NCBI GenBank assembly: GCA_001632435.1
Contig: KV423945.1
Span: 124,001-188,000 of the forward strand
Length of the DNA stretch: 64,000 nt
Source: Calocera cornea HHB12733
Taxonomy: Eukaryota; Basidiomycota; Dacrymycetes; Dacrymycetales; Dacrymycetaceae
Direction: 5' to 3'
Positions 34,166 through 46,089 of the stretch are shown piece by piece. Every line of letters begins with the position of its first letter. The first letter of the stretch is position 1. A program made the translations under genes and the position numbers. The notes under the pieces are model-generated. The model was not told the DNA's origin and searched no databases. It saw only the letters and a program-made list of their open reading frames with translations.

Positions 34166-36480
34166 ATGACAGAGTCCCTCAAGCGCGTCTTCGCCGCCAA
34201 AAAGGCCCACGGCGTCCCCGCCTTCGTCACCTTTGTCACCGCGGGCTACCCCTCCCCGGCCGACACCGTCCCGCTCATGTTCGCCATGGCCGACGGCGGC
34301 GCGGACGTCATCGAGCTCGGCGTGCCCTTCTCCGACCCCATCGCCGACGGGCCCGCCATACAGGACAGCAACAACGTCGCGCTCGCGTTCGAGGTCAGCT
34401 ATGCGCATGTGCTGGGCATGCTCAGGGACGCCAGGAACAAGGGGCTCACCACCCCCGTGCTGCTCATGGGTGCCCTCCTCTCTCCCTCCCTTCCGGTACT
34501 TCCCTACTGACGTCGGTGCATTGGCAGGTTACTACAACCCCCTGCTCTCCTACGGCGAAGAGAAGGCCGTCCAAGACGCCGCCGCGGCCGGCGCAAACGG
34601 GTTCATCATGGTCGACCTGCCCCCGGAGGAGGCGATCCGCTTCCGGAGCATCTGCACGCGGGAGGGCATCTCGTACGTCCCCCTCGTCGCGCCCAGCACG
34701 AGCCTCGCGCGCATAAAGTTCCTCGCGAGCATCGCAGACTCGTTCATCTATGTCGTCTCCAAGGTCCGTCCCCTCCTCCTGCATGGCGATGGACGTGGTG
34801 GCTGGGCCGGGCCTGACAGGCGGTGTAGATGGGAACCACCGGCTCCTCAGCAGAGGTAGCGATGAACGTCGAGCTTCCCCAGCTGCTCGCCCGCATCCGC
34901 GCCTACACCCCCGTCCCGCTCGCAGTAGGCTTCGGCGTCGCAACCCGCGCGCACTTCCAGTCCGTCGCCGCGGCAGGGTCCGACGGCGTCGTCGTCGGCT
35001 CCCGCATCGTCTCGCTCATCAAGGCCTCCCCGCCGGGCGAGATGCTCGGGAACGTACGCAAGTTCTGCGCGGAGCTCACCAACCACGCGAGCACAATGCC
35101 GACCCCGGCGCACATCGCCAACGGCGCGGGCGCCCAGGCCGTCCCCGCCGCGCCCTCCCCGGCGCTCCCCGTCCCCGCCGCGCCAGCGGCGATCCCCGCC
35201 GAACTCAAAGTGACCGAGCCCACTGTCCTGCCCAGCCGGTTCGGCGCCTTCGGGGGCCAGTACGTGCCCGAGGCGCTCGTGGACGCGCTGGCGGAGCTCG
35301 AGGAGGCGCACAAGGCGGCGCTGGCGGACCCGGCCTTCTGGGCAGAGTTCGAGAGCTTCTACGGGTACATCAACCGCCCCTCGCGCTTGTACCACGCCGA
35401 GCGGCTGAGCGCGTACGCGGGCGGGGCGAACATCTGGTTCAAGCGGGAGGACCTGAACCACACGGGCTCGCACAAGATCAACAATGCCATCGGGCAGATC
35501 CTCCTCGCCCGCAGGATCGGCAAGAAGAGGATCATCGCCGAGACTGGGGCGGGGCAGCATGGCGTTGCGACCGCGACCGCGTGCGCGAGGTTCGGACTCG
35601 AGTGCGTGGTGTATATGGGCGCGGAGGACGTGCGCAGGCAGGCACTCAACGTCTTCCGGATGAAGATGCTCGGGGCCAAGGTGGGTGCCGTGCGCTGGGT
35701 AGAAAGGGCTGCTGTTGACCACGCCCGCAGGTCATCCCCGTCCACTCGGGCTCGAAGACGCTCAAGGACGCGATCAACGAGGCGATGCGGGACTGGGTGA
35801 CGAACCTGTCCACGACGCACTACCTCGTCGGCTCGGCGATCGGCCCGCACCCGTTCCCGACGATCGTGCGCGATTTCCAGCGCATCATCGGCCGCGAGAT
35901 CAAGGCGCAGATGGCCGAGATCAAGGGCAAGCTCCCGGACGTCGTCGTCGCCTGCGTCGGAGGGGGCAGCAACGCCATCGGCACCTTCTACGACTTTATC
36001 AAGGAGGACGGCGTCCGCATCGTCGGTGTCGAGGCCGGGGGCGATGGGGTGGACACGGCCAGGCACAGCGCGACGCTCGCCCTGGGCACCCCGGGCGTGC
36101 TGCACGGCGTGCGCACGTACCTGCTGCAGTCGCCCACGGGCCAGATCATCGAGACGCACTCTATCTCGGCCGGGCTGGACTACCCGGGCGTGGGGCCCGA
36201 GCACGCCTGGCTCAAGGACTCGGGCCGCGCCCAGTACATCGTCGCGAACGACGAGGAAGCCCTGCGCGGGTTCCGCATGTGCACCCAGCTCGAGGGCATC
36301 ATCCCCGCGCTCGAGTCGGCGCACGCTGTCTGGGGCGCGGTGCAGATCGCCAAGACGCTACCGAAGGACCAGGACGTCGTCTTGTGCCTGTCTGGCCGCG
36401 GGGACAAGGACGTCGAGCAGATCTCAGAGATCCTCCCCGGCCAGTGGGCCGACAAGCTCGACTGGCACATCGAGATGTAG
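34166..36480 (+). CDS. TRP5: Tryptophan synthase, fused alpha-beta (TRP5)
   Basis: Last step of tryptophan synthesis: indole-3-glycerol phosphate plus serine to tryptophan, with indole channelled between domains; PLP enzyme of the cytosol. Four exons: 34166-34469, 34528-34763, 34829-35680, 35731-36480; 713 residues (yeast 707). Alpha domain first: [15 protein letters not shown] carries the catalytic Glu and Asp, [10 protein letters not shown], and phosphate-binding GFGVAT and [11 protein letters not shown] Pro/Ala-rich linker of about 35 residues ([15 protein letters not shown]) joins the beta domain: [17 protein letters not shown] [17 protein letters not shown] lysine in [18 protein letters not shown] and phosphate loop GGGSNAIG. 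All key residues are present. Fungal fusion order is as expected. Confidence 0.97.
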
Positions 36481-36594
36481 GATGGAAGTGGAGCACGGTA
36501 GATCTTCAGAGGCAGAGGCAGCGGCAGATGCATATTATGCTTAGGATTACATATGAGAGCAACAAAATAGACTCTATGGCCCCAGCGCAGGCCA

Positions 36595-37474
36595 TCACCG
36601 CAGCGCCCCCTTGTCCCGCTCATCGGCAGCCTCGAGGTCCAGCAGCTCCCTGTGGATGTTCCCCAACCGCGCCTCGATCTCCTCCTGCCGCCTGCGCGTC
36701 ACCGCCACAAACTCGTCGTCCTCAATCCGCCGCACGGGCATCACGTACCCCAGCGTGTCCAGGACGAGCTGGGAGAAGCCGCGCGCTGGGGGGGCGGGCT
36801 GGGCAGGGTGCGTCTGGGAGCTCTTGAGCTCCCGCGCGACGAGCTTGATGCGCGCTATGAACGCTTCGTTCGACGCGTACTGCAGGGCCGCCGCGGTGAC
36901 CGCGATCGTTACTGCCCCGGGGATGATCCCCGCTCTCCCTCCTGCGGCAAACCATCAATCATCGACCCGGCCACCGCTCACCATCTTCAAGCAGAAAACT
37001 CACGTCGAAGCGTATTCAGCGTCCCGCCCGTAACAGCGCCCGCGAGCGCAGAGTCAGGCACCTTGTACGCCCTCATCCCCGCCCACCCCTCCTCCGGATC
37101 GGGCCCGTCGACGTGCCCGGGCTCGTGATACTGCGCGCGGCGGTGGGCGTACTGGCCGCGCGGGACTGTGGCGACCAGGAGCGGGGAGACGGCCCATTCG
37201 CGGATGCCTGCGGTGCGGGCTGGTTAGCCTGGTACGAAGATGGGCGGGAGGGACGCACCGAAGAAGATTGACGTGCCGAGGAAGGCGCTCGTCCCTGTCG
37301 TGAAGGCGAAGACGGCGGCGGAGGAGCGGTGGAGCAGCCCGTACCCCGCACCGTACGTCGCGCCTAGAATCGCTGCCATAATTCATCAGCACCCTCCACT
37401 GCCCCCTACAGTGGATAGGACTCACTTGATATGAGCACGGCGTGCCCGACGTTCCTCCCCGCGTGTGGGTCCAT
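36595..37474 (-). CDS. Tim17-like small membrane protein, probably mitochondrial
   Basis: Not firmly named. Four exons on the minus strand: 37426-37474, 37259-37372, 37004-37207, 36595-36941; 237 residues. It has glycine-spaced hydrophobic segments like the Tim17/Tim22/Tim23 family: VLISTILGATYGAGYGL, TGTSAFLGTSIFFGIREW, LAGAVTGGTLNTL and GIIPGAVTIAVTAAAL, the last two with the GxxxG spacing. The C-terminal third is soluble and charged (RRIEDDEFVAVTRRRQEEIE), likely helical. Family members act in protein import or complex I assembly; which applies here cannot be read. The Tim17 call rests on pattern, not on an invariant motif. Its start codon is only 85 bases from that of the WD40 gene. Confidence 0.6.
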
Positions 37475-37559
37475 GTCCGACAGCGACGAACGAGAGTGTT
37501 CAAATTCAACGACTCGACACTAATGCGCGCTTGGAGGACCCTGACTGGCAGCTGTAATT
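37475..37559. promoter_or_regulatory. Very short bidirectional promoter
   Basis: Only 85 bases separate the starts of the Tim17-like gene and the WD40 gene, so both leaders and any promoter elements must overlap or lie inside the genes. Confidence 0.55.
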
Positions 37560-39068
37560 ATGACGACAACGACAACGACCACCGGTCCTGAGCCGGCGTT
37601 CCCGACAATATGTGCGCTCGCGGTGGACAGCCCGGTGACGTGCCTGGACTTCCAGGGGGAGCTGCTGGCTGCTGGATCCGGTGCGATACTGTGACCCGGC
37701 TCTGGGAATGGGGGCGGAAGTGTGCTGATCGAGCGAGCAGAGGACGGCCAGATTCGCATCTACACCCTAGGCCTCGCCGACGCAAGCGCTGCTCCGGGTC
37801 TGCGCAACCTGATCGCCTGCGCGAAGGAAGAGGTCGCTAGCCTCGCTTGGGCTCCGCGGCCGGGCGCTGGGGGCCCCGAGGGCGGGAAGCGCGAGCTGTG
37901 GGCCGCCGCTGGGGCCCTGATCTGCCGGTACGAGGTTGGGGGGCCGTCTGCTGTTGTTGTGATGCAGGCGGCGGAGACGGTTAGGCCGCTGAGGGACGAG
38001 GAGGACGTGATCAGCAGGGTGCGCCTTCTGTTCTTTTGGTCTTTTGGTCGTTGGGAGCTGGGTGTGGGAGGCGCTGAACTGGGTGGGGCAGATCGCGATC
38101 GATGGGAAGGGGGCGAACTTGGCGTACGCTACTGAGGACGGCGTCGTGGGCGTCGTTTCTCTTGCGCCGGAGCGGCCGAAGCGGGCCATGCGGATCGGGC
38201 ATAGCAGCGTGAGTGCCTTGCGACCCTCGACGGTCAACGTCCGATGCTGACGAGGACGGCTAGGTATGCGACTGCGTCGCTTTCCTGCCGCCGAATCATG
38301 GCTGTGCGCACCACGGCACCTCTGCTCGCTGGGAACGGGGTTGGCCTGACTGACTGGCTGTTCAACAGTGGTCTCGGCGGGGTACGACTACCGAATAATC
38401 CAGCACGAGTTCTCCCGGGGCACACTCACGAACCAGCTCAGTCTCGAGCGTGCGTCGCACGTTGTTATTGTTACGCGAGTCCTTGCTGAACACAGTTACG
38501 GTACCGTACCGTACAGAGGTGACACCCACGCACGCGGCCGTCTCGCTCTCCCCGCCGTTCATCCAGTCTATGCACGTTGCGCCGAACGGCGACCTGGCGT
38601 GCGGCCTCGCGAACGGGGAGATCTACCTCGCTTCCGCCGCCCGGCCGGAGGAGAAGAGCAAGAGGAAGGAGAAGAAGGAGAAGAAACGGCGGTGGGCCGC
38701 CCTAGCGGGGCACGGGGTCAGGCAGCGGGCGGCCGAGGGGCCGATCGTAGGCGTGTGAGCACTGCCCTCCGGGTTTGTCCTTAGGCGCCCGTGACGGGTG
38801 TTGATGCTGGGAACGTAGGCACCACACGGGCGACGGCGAACTGGTGGCATGCACCCTCCTCGGGAGGCTTGTGCACTTCCGGGTCTCCGAGTCCCCGCGC
38901 TGGGAGCTGCTGCGGTCCGAGACCGTCCAGGGCGTCGACAAGGTGAACGCCATGGCGTGCAGCAGGGCGGGGCGGGTGGCACTCGGGGGGGTGACTGCGG
39001 GCGGGAAGGGGGTGGTGGTCATCAAGCATCTCCATCCTGCAGAGGCACCTGTCGAGGCAGAGCAATAG
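37560..39068 (+). CDS. WD40-repeat protein (WDR53-like)
   Basis: Beta-propeller scaffold protein; partner unknown. Seven exons: 37560-37680, 37741-38018, 38071-38208, 38264-38303, 38369-38449, 38517-38754, 38819-39068; 381 residues. Repeat-like units include PVTCLDFQGELLAAGSEDGQIRIY (split by an intron), IAIDGKGANLAYATEDGVVGVV, GHSS followed by VCDCVAFLP and LVSAGYDYRIIQ, MHVAPNGDLACGLANGEIYLA and VNAMACSRAGRVALGG. A lysine-rich insert (EEKSKRKEKKEKKRRW) lies between the last blades. The exon of 40 bases and the next one are fixed by the NHGLVSAGYDYR join. Similarity to WDR53 is by layout (GHSS plus a single SAGYD blade) and is tentative. Confidence 0.8.
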
Positions 39069-39318
39069 TTGTTGCTGATTTGTATGCGGCTACGCGCGGA
39101 TTCGCGGAAGTGTTACGTAGTCCATACGGAGCAAGTCACTTCACGCTGAATCCCTGCGGCGGAAGGCGGAAGTAATTGTGGGTCCGGCGACATTGCTGCC
39201 GGCGACGACCGTGAACGCGGCCTGTCGGCGCCCCCTTGCCCGCTGCTACTTAACCACGGGCGGGTACAGTACTTGGACAGTGCCGCCTGCTGCCTGTCCA
39301 CCCAGGCCACAGCCCGTC

Positions 39319-41209
39319 ATGCCGAGTGCGTTTGTCTCTCGCACCGCTGCACTGCCGTTGCTGACGATCGCGCCACCCGCGCCACCCGCAGCGATCGAGG
39401 AGCTGGAGGAGTACATCGCCGAGGTGGAGAACTACATCGCATCCCTCCTCCCCGCCCTCGAGACACTCCCCTCCCTCCCACAGCGCATATTCGACGAGCT
39501 GCAGCGCTTCGGTCCCCCGTCCCTCCCCGCTTTCCCAACACTCACCATACACCCACCGGCCCCACCGCCCCCGCCCCCGCCCCCGCCGCCGAAGGGATGG
39601 TCCGACTGGCTCGGCGACCTCGTGGGCGGCGGCACAATGCGCAAGCTCACCGCCGGCGTCGTCCTCAGTGCCGGCCTGGGGCTCGCGAGCATGTACGGAT
39701 ATAAGAGGTGGAGGCTGCATGTCCTCAAGAAGAGGAGGACGAGCAAGCTGCTCAGGACGCCTCTGATCACGGACGGCCACAGGCGCGAGGTCATCGGTGA
39801 GCATCTTATTGACTCACTCGCTGAATACCTCTCAAGCCCTATATGCAGTCGTGCTCGGCGCCGACCACCCGCTCGGCCAGCCCATCTGCGCCTCCCTCGA
39901 GAAACAGGGATACATCGTCATCGCCACCGCCTCCACCCCGTCCTACGCGTCCAAGCTCTCCAAGGCGTCCTCGGGCTTCCTGCGTGCCCTGCCGCTCGAG
40001 CCCGCCGCACCCGTCATCCCCACCTCGCCTGAAGACGCCCCAGCCAACTTCACCACCAAGCTCCAGGTCGCCCTCTCCCAGACGTTCCCCACGACCGCCG
40101 CGGGCGACCCGTACGTCTCTGCCCAGCACCTGCCGTATGTCACCGGCGTCATATCCCTCATGTCGCTCCCCTCGCCCGCGCCCACGCCAGTCGCGCACCT
40201 GCCGATGACGGACGAGTACCTCCCGTACATGGTCGCCTCCCACTTCACGCCGATCATGCTCCTCCAGTCCCTCCTGCCGATCATGCACCGCTCCCCGCTC
40301 GGCCGCGCACCGACGATCATCGCCCTCGTGCCCGCGCTGTCCTGTCTGCCAGGCACGCCCTTCAGCGCAGCGAGCTCCGCCTCCGCCCAAGCAACAAAGT
40401 CGATGCTCTCCTCAATGCGGCGCGAGCTCGCCCAGGCCCACGACCCGACCAAGCTGATCACCCTGAACGTCGGGACGATCGCGCTGCCCAGCGAGGGCTT
40501 CGAGGCCACCCTCCCGCCCGACGCGCACGACAAGTACGCCTCGTCCTTCGAGGCTGCGCTCGCCTCTGTGGGCAAGCGGACGTGGACCAACCCCTATAGG
40601 GTCACGAGGGTCATCGAGAAGATCTTGAGGCTGTCTGATACGCCCATCGGCACGGCGCTGTACTGGATCAAGGGGGGCAACTTGAATGTCGGCTCTGGAG
40701 GTATGTGCTCTGCTTCCTTTGAACTTGATAGTTACTTATCCGAGGCGGTAGCACACCTATATGCGACCTTTGCGCGCCTCCCCGCCCCGCTGCTCGACGT
40801 GCTGTTCGCCATCCCAACCTGGGTGGCTACCCTCCGCGCGCGGCTGACCTTCATCCTCCCCCTCCGCCGACCGACGTTCAAGCGGACCTCCGCGCGCCAG
40901 TCCGAGAAGAAGGACGAGAAGAAGCAGCTGACGATCGAGCCTGCCCCGCTGCCCGTCCCGCCTCCCGCACGTGCACCCGCGGTCGCCCCAGTCGCCCCGC
41001 AGCCCGCCGCCGGATCAGCCGCGCACGCGGCCGAAGACCCGCTGTCAGAGCCCGAGTCGGACCTCTCCCTCGAGGAGCACGAGCACAGCGGGAGCGAGTC
41101 CGAGTGGGAGAAGGTGCGCGAGGGCGGCGAGGCCGCTTCTTCCCGCGTCGAGACGCCCGCGCCTGCGGAGGAGTCCGCAGAGGCAAACCAGGCGTGGCGC
41201 AGTCTCTGA
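39319..41209 (+). CDS. DUF1776 family protein (SDR-like, fungal)
   Basis: Fungal protein of unknown function related in fold to short-chain dehydrogenases. Three exons: 39319-39796, 39849-40700, 40752-41209; 595 residues. N-terminal region: acidic helix (IEELEEYIAEVENYIASLL), a run of about ten prolines, then a hydrophobic segment LTAGVVLSAGLGLASMYGY, probably one membrane span followed by a basic stretch. The Rossmann-like part begins AVVLGADHPLGQPI (glycine motif GADxPLGxPI in place of GxxxGxG), and includes TIIALVPALSCLPGTPFSAAS and LITLNVGTIALP. There is no YxxxK pair at the usual place, so catalysis is doubtful. The C-terminus is Pro/Ala-rich, then acidic with ESEWEKV. Confidence 0.85.
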
Positions 41210-42059
41210 GCTGATCTGCCGTGTGGCTCATGGCTCATGGCCCGGGGCGAGCGTGCGCGTGTAACCGATCACGCCCTTGTGCCCGTGTGCGGCGCGCAAG
41301 TAATTCTGCTGAAACCAGGTTCGTTCATTTCCAAACACCCATGAAACCCCCCGAATTTGTACTGTATGTAGTTATGTACAGTACGTGGCTACCGCCCCTT
41401 GTAGGATTGACGCCCCGCTCGTTTTGAAATGGATGGTTCTGTATGCTGTATGGGAGCGCGTGATAGGCGCGGCGATCAGCACATTTTCTTTTGTTGGAGA
41501 GGAGTCAGTCTGGAATCCGCAGAAGCGCGCCAGGCTATTGGGTAATTATGTATCGGCTGATCACGTCACGGTCATGTGCCGCGATCTTCGCACCCATTCC
41601 CGGCCTCCCGCGCTGCAGGACGAACAAAAGCCGCGCAGATGCACATTGTCAATGCACGCGCTTCTTTCGCGGAGGCTCTCAGCCACCGTTATTGTCTGGA
41701 CAATACCGCCCTTCCTCCTGCTCGATACGGGCCTTTCGGTGCCACACCAGCTACGATGTCCGTGTCCGTGCTATCTGCCTTTGTCAGTCCAGTCCAGTCC
41801 CTCCCTCGCCCCACGGCTCCGGGCCATAAAGCCAGCCCAGCCTCGAGGTTACGCTCCGCTGCAGGCTACCTACCCGGCTTTGTCTCCCCTTCCTCTCTAA
41901 TCGCATCGCATTCCCATACCCCACCGCATCGTATCGCATCGCACTCCGACTACAATAACATATCTATCTGCATTCTCCGCTGCTGCTGCTACATACTACA
42001 CAAGCCCAACACTGTACCTGAGACCTAGCCTGAGACCCGAAGCAAGACAATAGCCCGCC
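41210..42059 (+). promoter_or_regulatory. Upstream region of the arrestin-like gene
   Basis: 850 bases without a supported gene, between two plus-strand genes. A degenerate run of CGCAT/ATCGC steps at about 41900-41945 and a CT-rich tract just before suggest the promoter and leader. Open frames here have no family marks. Confidence 0.45.
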
Positions 42060-43854
42060 ATGTCCGTCGAGCTCGAGATCGTCCCCACCGCCGACTGCGT
42101 CGCGATGGTCGGCGACGTCAACACGTTCACGAACTACTCGCTCTCGGGCAGCGTCATCGTCAAGTACGAGAAGTCCTTCGTCCGCTCTCTGATGCCGATG
42201 CTCCAACCGCTGTACTATACCATCCTCTCGCTCGATATCTACTTTGAAGGACATGTGAGTGTTTCGTCTTTTGTTCTGTCTATGTTTACTGACAGGGCTG
42301 TAGCAAGACGTGCTGGACCGTAAAGGCGGCTTCGCCTCCACGGCCATCTGCCGCCAGAAAAAGTCCCTCATCGGGCCCGGCGCGCTCCCCGTCGTCCTCT
42401 CGCCCATCGTGCACACGGTCGGCATCCCCTTCGAGCTCGCCGTCCCCTCCTGGCTCCCGCCCACCTGGATGGGCGCCGACGGGATGACCTCCTACTCCCT
42501 GTTCTGCAAGGCCAGGGTCGTGCCGAACTATGCGCCGTGCGAGCTGCTCACGCCGTACAAGCCGAGCACGGAGGATCTGGGCAATATCTACCCGCTGTCT
42601 GAGGAGCCGAGGGGACTCCACCGCGCTAAGAGCCTCTGGTGCCTGGGCCGGCCCCCTCGTACTCCTCCTAGGGCAACGCCGAAGAGCATCGAGGCGACGC
42701 CGGTGAGCATCGCCGTTGGCCGCTTCCGAAACTCGCAGCCGGACCTCGACATGCCCGAGAGGAGCCGCGCCCTCTTTCCGTATACGTATTATGTGCTCGA
42801 GCCGAAGCTCCGCACCAGCCCAGATATGCTTTCCGATCCTGTGCAGGTCAAGCTCTTCAACAGTCTCGTGCTTCACATCGGGGTGCCGAGCTTTGTCGGG
42901 GTGCAGGAAAGGAAGGTCCCGGTCTATTGTGCGATCAAATCGAACATGGACAAGAACATTCTGGAAGAGAGACAATTCGAGGTCACCAAAGTCTCCTTTA
43001 ACATCCAGCAGGTCGAGGGGTACTCGTAAGTGATTTATCCCGCCCGCGTCATACACGTGTTGAGATTCCATAGGACTCCCGTCTGCGATGAATACGAGGC
43101 CAACCATCCGCTGCCGCCTGCCGACCAGCAGCCACCGCGCATGCCGCTGATGGCCCAGAACATCTTCACCTCGCTGGGCGCGTGCGGCCTGCTCGCCAAG
43201 TCCCCCCACGAGTCCCACTGGGAGCGCCACAACGAGCTGTCGAAGCATGATGTTTCGCACTCGTTCGAACACCCACTCTTCAAGGGCCACTGCAAGACCC
43301 GCCTGGATATCCCAATTGTTCAGGAGGAGAAGGGCAAGGACACAGTGACCATCTGGCCGGATATGGAGTCACCCTACTGCAAGCTCCACCACTGCATCTA
43401 CATGGCCATCGACTGCAAGTATGTCGACGAGGCCGGGCAGGTCCACACAGAGAACATGGCGGGCGTCGTCCCCTTGCGCTTCACCGCCGTGGCTTCGCAT
43501 AAGAACACCTCGCCCGTTTCGCCCAGCTTCTCGGTTCCCAGCATGGACTGCCCCACGCCCAAGTCGTCCAAGAACGGAAGCCCGACGCGTTCTCTCCCTC
43601 CCGTCCCTGCCTACGGGCAGATATTCGACGAGAACGGCGAGACGCGCATGGCTGACCCGCTCCCGCGGTACGAGCGCTTCGGCTCGATCGACACTACCAC
43701 CTCGCGTTCGTCCAGCCCGTACGGATCGTCCAGCGGGCACGGGCATGAGACGCTCATCGCCTCCCGCGGACGACCGAGCGTCGACACCTGCCGTACTGCC
43801 ATTTCCGTGCATTCGCAGCCGAGGAGACATCAGCCCATGGCTGTCGCTTTCTGA
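42060..43854 (+). CDS. Arrestin-like protein
   Basis: Probable arrestin-fold adaptor. Three exons: 42060-42254, 42304-43025, 43074-43854; 565 residues. The N-terminal domain starts ELEIVPTADCVAMVGDVNTFTNYSLSG and has SVIVKYEKSF and KSLIGPGALPVVLSPIVHT, with the beta-sandwich spacing of arrestin N domains (a PFELAVPSWLPPTW block follows). The second half has beta-rich segments (KVPVYCAIKSNMD, KVSFNIQQVEGYS) of the arrestin C domain. The last 130 residues are Ser/Pro-rich and disordered. I see no canonical PPxY motif for Rsp5-type ligases, so a classic ART role is not supported. It could be a lineage-specific arrestin domain protein. Confidence 0.72.
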
Positions 43855-44586
43855 ACAACGATCCGCTCCGCGCCAATTTTTCTTTTCGGGTTTGTGTCGT
43901 CCTTCGGGTTCCTGGCATTTGATCTTTCATTTTCCTGCATTCACCATGATCGCATTGCATTCACTGTACTGATAACAAGCACCCCCACTCATTCCACAAA
44001 CTGGTCGCTTTATGGCATTCACGGCAAGCTCACTGCTTGGCACTCACTTGCATCTTTTCCTTCTAGAAACAACGCATCTCCGCATTTTCCCCTTTATCTA
44101 CGTCTTAGTATCCTTGGTACCAGGATCGTTTGTGTACTTCGTTCGCTCGTTAACTGTTAGCTGTCACTGTCTGGAACGGTGGTTTGTACAAAGTAGAAAG
44201 TCGACAATGACAATCAATGCGTTCGCTCCATCCAAGCGCCTAATCGGGAATGTGGCTCGGCCCTGCGGTGATCTTTTGGGAAGAACCGCGCGAAATCCGC
44301 TTGGCGCCCTGATGTTGCTCCCGTCAGAGCGGACCCTTAACGGCACCGCCCCACCGTGTGGGCCCCATACCGAAAATAGACGCTCAGGGAGCACTGATCA
44401 GGCACCGCACCGCACCATCAGACTCGTTACAGCGTGCCATACAAGCTTCATACGCAGGCAACGCTGCAGGCCACCAGCGGCTCACTCCTTGGTCACCGAC
44501 CACCACCTCGAACGACCTGCCTCTGCAAGGCGTCTGGTATTCCTCCTTTGCGGCTCTCTTTTTCCATCTGCAAGTGGCTGGTAACA
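43855..44586. other. Intergenic before the cysteine-module gene
   Basis: 730 bases; both neighbours are on the plus strand. A plus-strand ORF of 190 codons at 44012 has no family marks and crosses the next start in another frame, so I leave it out. The last 150 bases should hold the promoter of the next gene; repeated CACCGC steps occur near 44400. Confidence 0.4.
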
Positions 44587-46089
44587 ATGCGCTTCTCTAT
44601 TGCTGCTCTATTGTTCGCGCTGCCAGCCAGTGAGTCCTCACTTGTCCGCAGTTCGTTTTCATACACTAACCCTGAACACCCAGTTGTAAGCGCCGTGCCG
44701 TCACACTCCTATGATGCACGTTTTGCGGCACTCACCGTGAAGCACGCCCGCGTTGCCCAGCGAATGGCGAACCCACTTGCGGAGCGGACAGAGCTGAGCG
44801 TCAGGCAGACGGCCTGCACGACCCAGTGCTCGAGTAGCACTGACTCGAGTGCAGTCACTGCTTACAACGTGGGCCTAATAGGTTATTAATCTGCTCTTGG
44901 TGCTGATGTCCTTGACAGAAATGTGGCGATAACGACGTTGTCTGTATATGTAACGCCCTTGAGAGCATGAGCAGCGCCTGTTTAGCTTGCGTCCTGCCTG
45001 CTATTGGCCTCACCGGTAAGCCGACGTGCTCTTCTCGATATCCATTGTCTAACAATCATTTTGAAGCATCCGAGCTTAACACAGCGTGTGGTAGCGGCTC
45101 CACGACTACGCAGTGCGATTCCCAGTGCTCGAGCTCCGGCGATGTGGCTGCGAATACGGCTGCAGGGGTGAGCCAAACTTAAATTTACACTCCATAACGG
45201 CATTGACACCCTCACAGGAATGTACCACCTCTTCTCTCAGTGACCCATGCGTCTGCGCTGCTCTCGGGGAGATGTCCACCACCTGCCGTAGCTGCTTGCT
45301 TCAGGCCTCCGGTATCACCAGTTCGCAGTACACCCAAGAGTGCGCCGCTAGCGGTACGAATAGCTCAACGGCGGTCGGAAGCACGCCAACCGGCACCAGC
45401 AGCAGCTGCGCAACGTCCTGTAGCAGCGCGTCTGATCAGTCAGCCCTCAACACAGGCGCACAGTGTGCAGAGACGGATACCACATGCCAGTGCAATGCCC
45501 TGGCTCAGCTCAGTAGCGGTTGCTTGACTTGCGAGCTCAATGCTGTGGGCCTCACACGTACGTACTTTGCATTGCACATGCTCCATCGTCTCACTGTTCC
45601 ACTACAGAATCACAGTACCAAGCTGCCTGCTCCGGGGGTGCGGGGGGGTCCCCCTCCTATAGCTTCGTCGGAGGCACCCCTACGTCTTCAGCCTCCTCTT
45701 CATCCCCGACCTCCGGCAGTGGCGCAAACGGGTTTACCGTGGCTTCTTGCAACCCGTCCTGCTCGTCGACCGCCGACCAGACCGCCATCACCCAGGGCAA
45801 CGCGTGCAGCGCGACGGACGTGAGCTGCGCATGCACCGCTTTTGCTGCGATGGACTCGACCTGCCGCTCGTGCATCCTCAGTGCGAACGGCCTTTCGCAG
45901 ACGGACCTCAACTCGCAGTGCGCAGCTGCGAGCAGCCAGTCGTCTGCCTCCTCCACTGCCGGCCCGGGCGCGAGCACACTGCCGAATTCGCAGCAGCCGA
46001 CGAGCGGCGTCGTTGCTGGATTCAGCATTGGACTGAAGGAGGTGATGGGCGTGGCGGCTGTCGCGCTCGGTGCAGTGATCTTCGTTTAG
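44587..46089 (+). CDS. GPI-type protein with four 8-cysteine modules
   Basis: Six exons: 44587-44629, 44684-44868, 44919-45015, 45067-45167, 45218-45557, 45608-46089; 415 residues. A signal peptide MRFSIAALLFALPA is followed by a propeptide-like stretch with QRMANPLAER. Four copies of a roughly 60-residue module follow, each with CxxxC, a single Cys about 15 later, CxC, CxxC and a last Cys (for example TACTTQC ... KCGDNDVVCIC ... CLAC ... NTAC). Ser/Thr-rich linkers separate them. The tail VVAGFSIGLKEVMGVAAVALG plus a hydrophobic end suggests a GPI anchor. The pattern is CFEM-like in size and Cys number but differs in spacing, so I do not call it CFEM. A surface role is likely; ligand unknown. 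Confidence 0.8.

Noticed and set aside
34750..36827. Two long plus-strand frames of 322 and 370 codons overlapping TRP5
   Set aside because: They are out-of-frame shadows of TRP5; the true frame carries all tryptophan synthase motifs.
41385..41900. 171-codon ORF upstream of the arrestin-like gene
   Set aside because: No motif, no splice context, lies in a leader-like CT-rich region.
44012..44584. 190-codon plus-strand ORF with hydrophobic start
   Set aside because: No family mark, ends just before the cysteine-module start in another frame; low-complexity promoter DNA can leave such frames open.
44587..46089. CFEM domain call
   Set aside because: Eight cysteines per module match in number, but spacing (CxxxC ... 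CxC ... CxxC ... C) differs from the CFEM consensus I know.
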